Shown here: one piece after another, positions 21,632-21,702 of the stretch
Position numbering within the stretch: position 1 is the stretch's first letter
Layout: every line of letters starts with the position of its first letter
Source of the DNA: an uncultured Clostridia bacterium
Lineage (GTDB): Bacteria > Bacillota > Clostridia > Christensenellales > UBA1242
Assembly: GCA_937895935.1 (NCBI GenBank)
Contig: CALBKX010000028.1
Coordinates: 1 to 21,702, forward strand
Length of the DNA stretch: 21,702 bases
Reading direction: 5' to 3'
The notes under the pieces: model-generated
Seen by the model: the letters and a program-made list of their open reading frames with translations, nothing else
What the model was told of the DNA's origin: nothing
The model's database searches: none
Translations under genes and position numbers: made by a program

Positions 21632-21702
21632 TGTAAATGATTGCTTTCACTTTGAGCTTCGCTGGTAGTCCACCAAGTGACGGACTACCGCTACGTAAAG
21701 TC
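21632..21702. repeat. Palindromic repeat, copy C (cut by window end)
   Basis: Starts TGTAAATGATTGCTTTC. From 21641 to the window edge (62 nt) it is identical to 21495-21556 of copy B, including the central hairpin. Its first 15 bases match copy A better than copy B. The right arm lies beyond the window, so more copies may follow. Confidence 0.85.

Noticed and set aside
21482..21702. CRISPR array
   Set aside because: The tandem copies are themselves long palindromes of ~100 bp with no short regular spacers, and no cas genes are near.

Overview
The window looks like chromosomal DNA of an A+T-rich, low-GC Gram-positive bacterium, most likely an uncultured member of the Clostridia. This rests on the base composition, strong AGGAGG-type ribosome binding sites, consensus sigma-A promoters, and the order ylbJ / pta / ackA / rpmF, which I recall from clostridial genomes. 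The species cannot be named from the sequence. All 21 genes called end in TAA (17) or TAG (4), never TGA, and tryptophan is TGG throughout.

Layout. (1) 1-2016: aspS with its promoter, then a ~100-bp palindromic repeat that begins at the aspS stop codon, then a strong terminator. (2) 2270-3049: an unrecognised, probably helical protein with its own terminator. (3) 3146-11723: a phage-derived operon with a promoter at one end and a terminator at the other. In order it holds a terminase-small-subunit-like fragment, a small Cys-motif protein, portal, scaffold, major capsid protein, a small unknown, a P22-gp4-like adaptor, a P22-gp10-like stopper, a coiled-coil protein and two holin-like membrane proteins. 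No integrase, repressor, replication gene, large terminase, endolysin, tail spike or attachment site is visible. (4) 11822-14017: a perfect-consensus promoter, a ~230-nt untranslated leader and a GLUG-type surface lipoprotein. (5) 14191-17852: ylbJ-like gene (minus strand), then pta, ackA and rpmF. (6) 17853-18300: a non-coding stretch with a perfect hairpin and a candidate small RNA carrying its own promoter and terminator. (7) 18301-21480: pepF, a convergent Asn/Pro/Cys-rich small protein, and a divergent MreB-like protein. (8) 21482-21702: two more copies of the palindromic repeat, the last cut by the window edge.

How the parts work together. Pta and AckA form the acetate/ATP pathway. The phage operon encodes a nearly complete podovirus-like head and head-neck but not the motor, tail fibres or lytic enzyme. 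Between intact housekeeping genes, with tight gene coupling and no decayed reading frames, it looks more like a retained capsid module (gene-transfer-agent-like or virus-like particle) than a decaying prophage. That is inference; distribution across relatives and particle isolation would decide it. The candidate sRNA and the stop-codon-linked repeat family are the other main non-standard signals.
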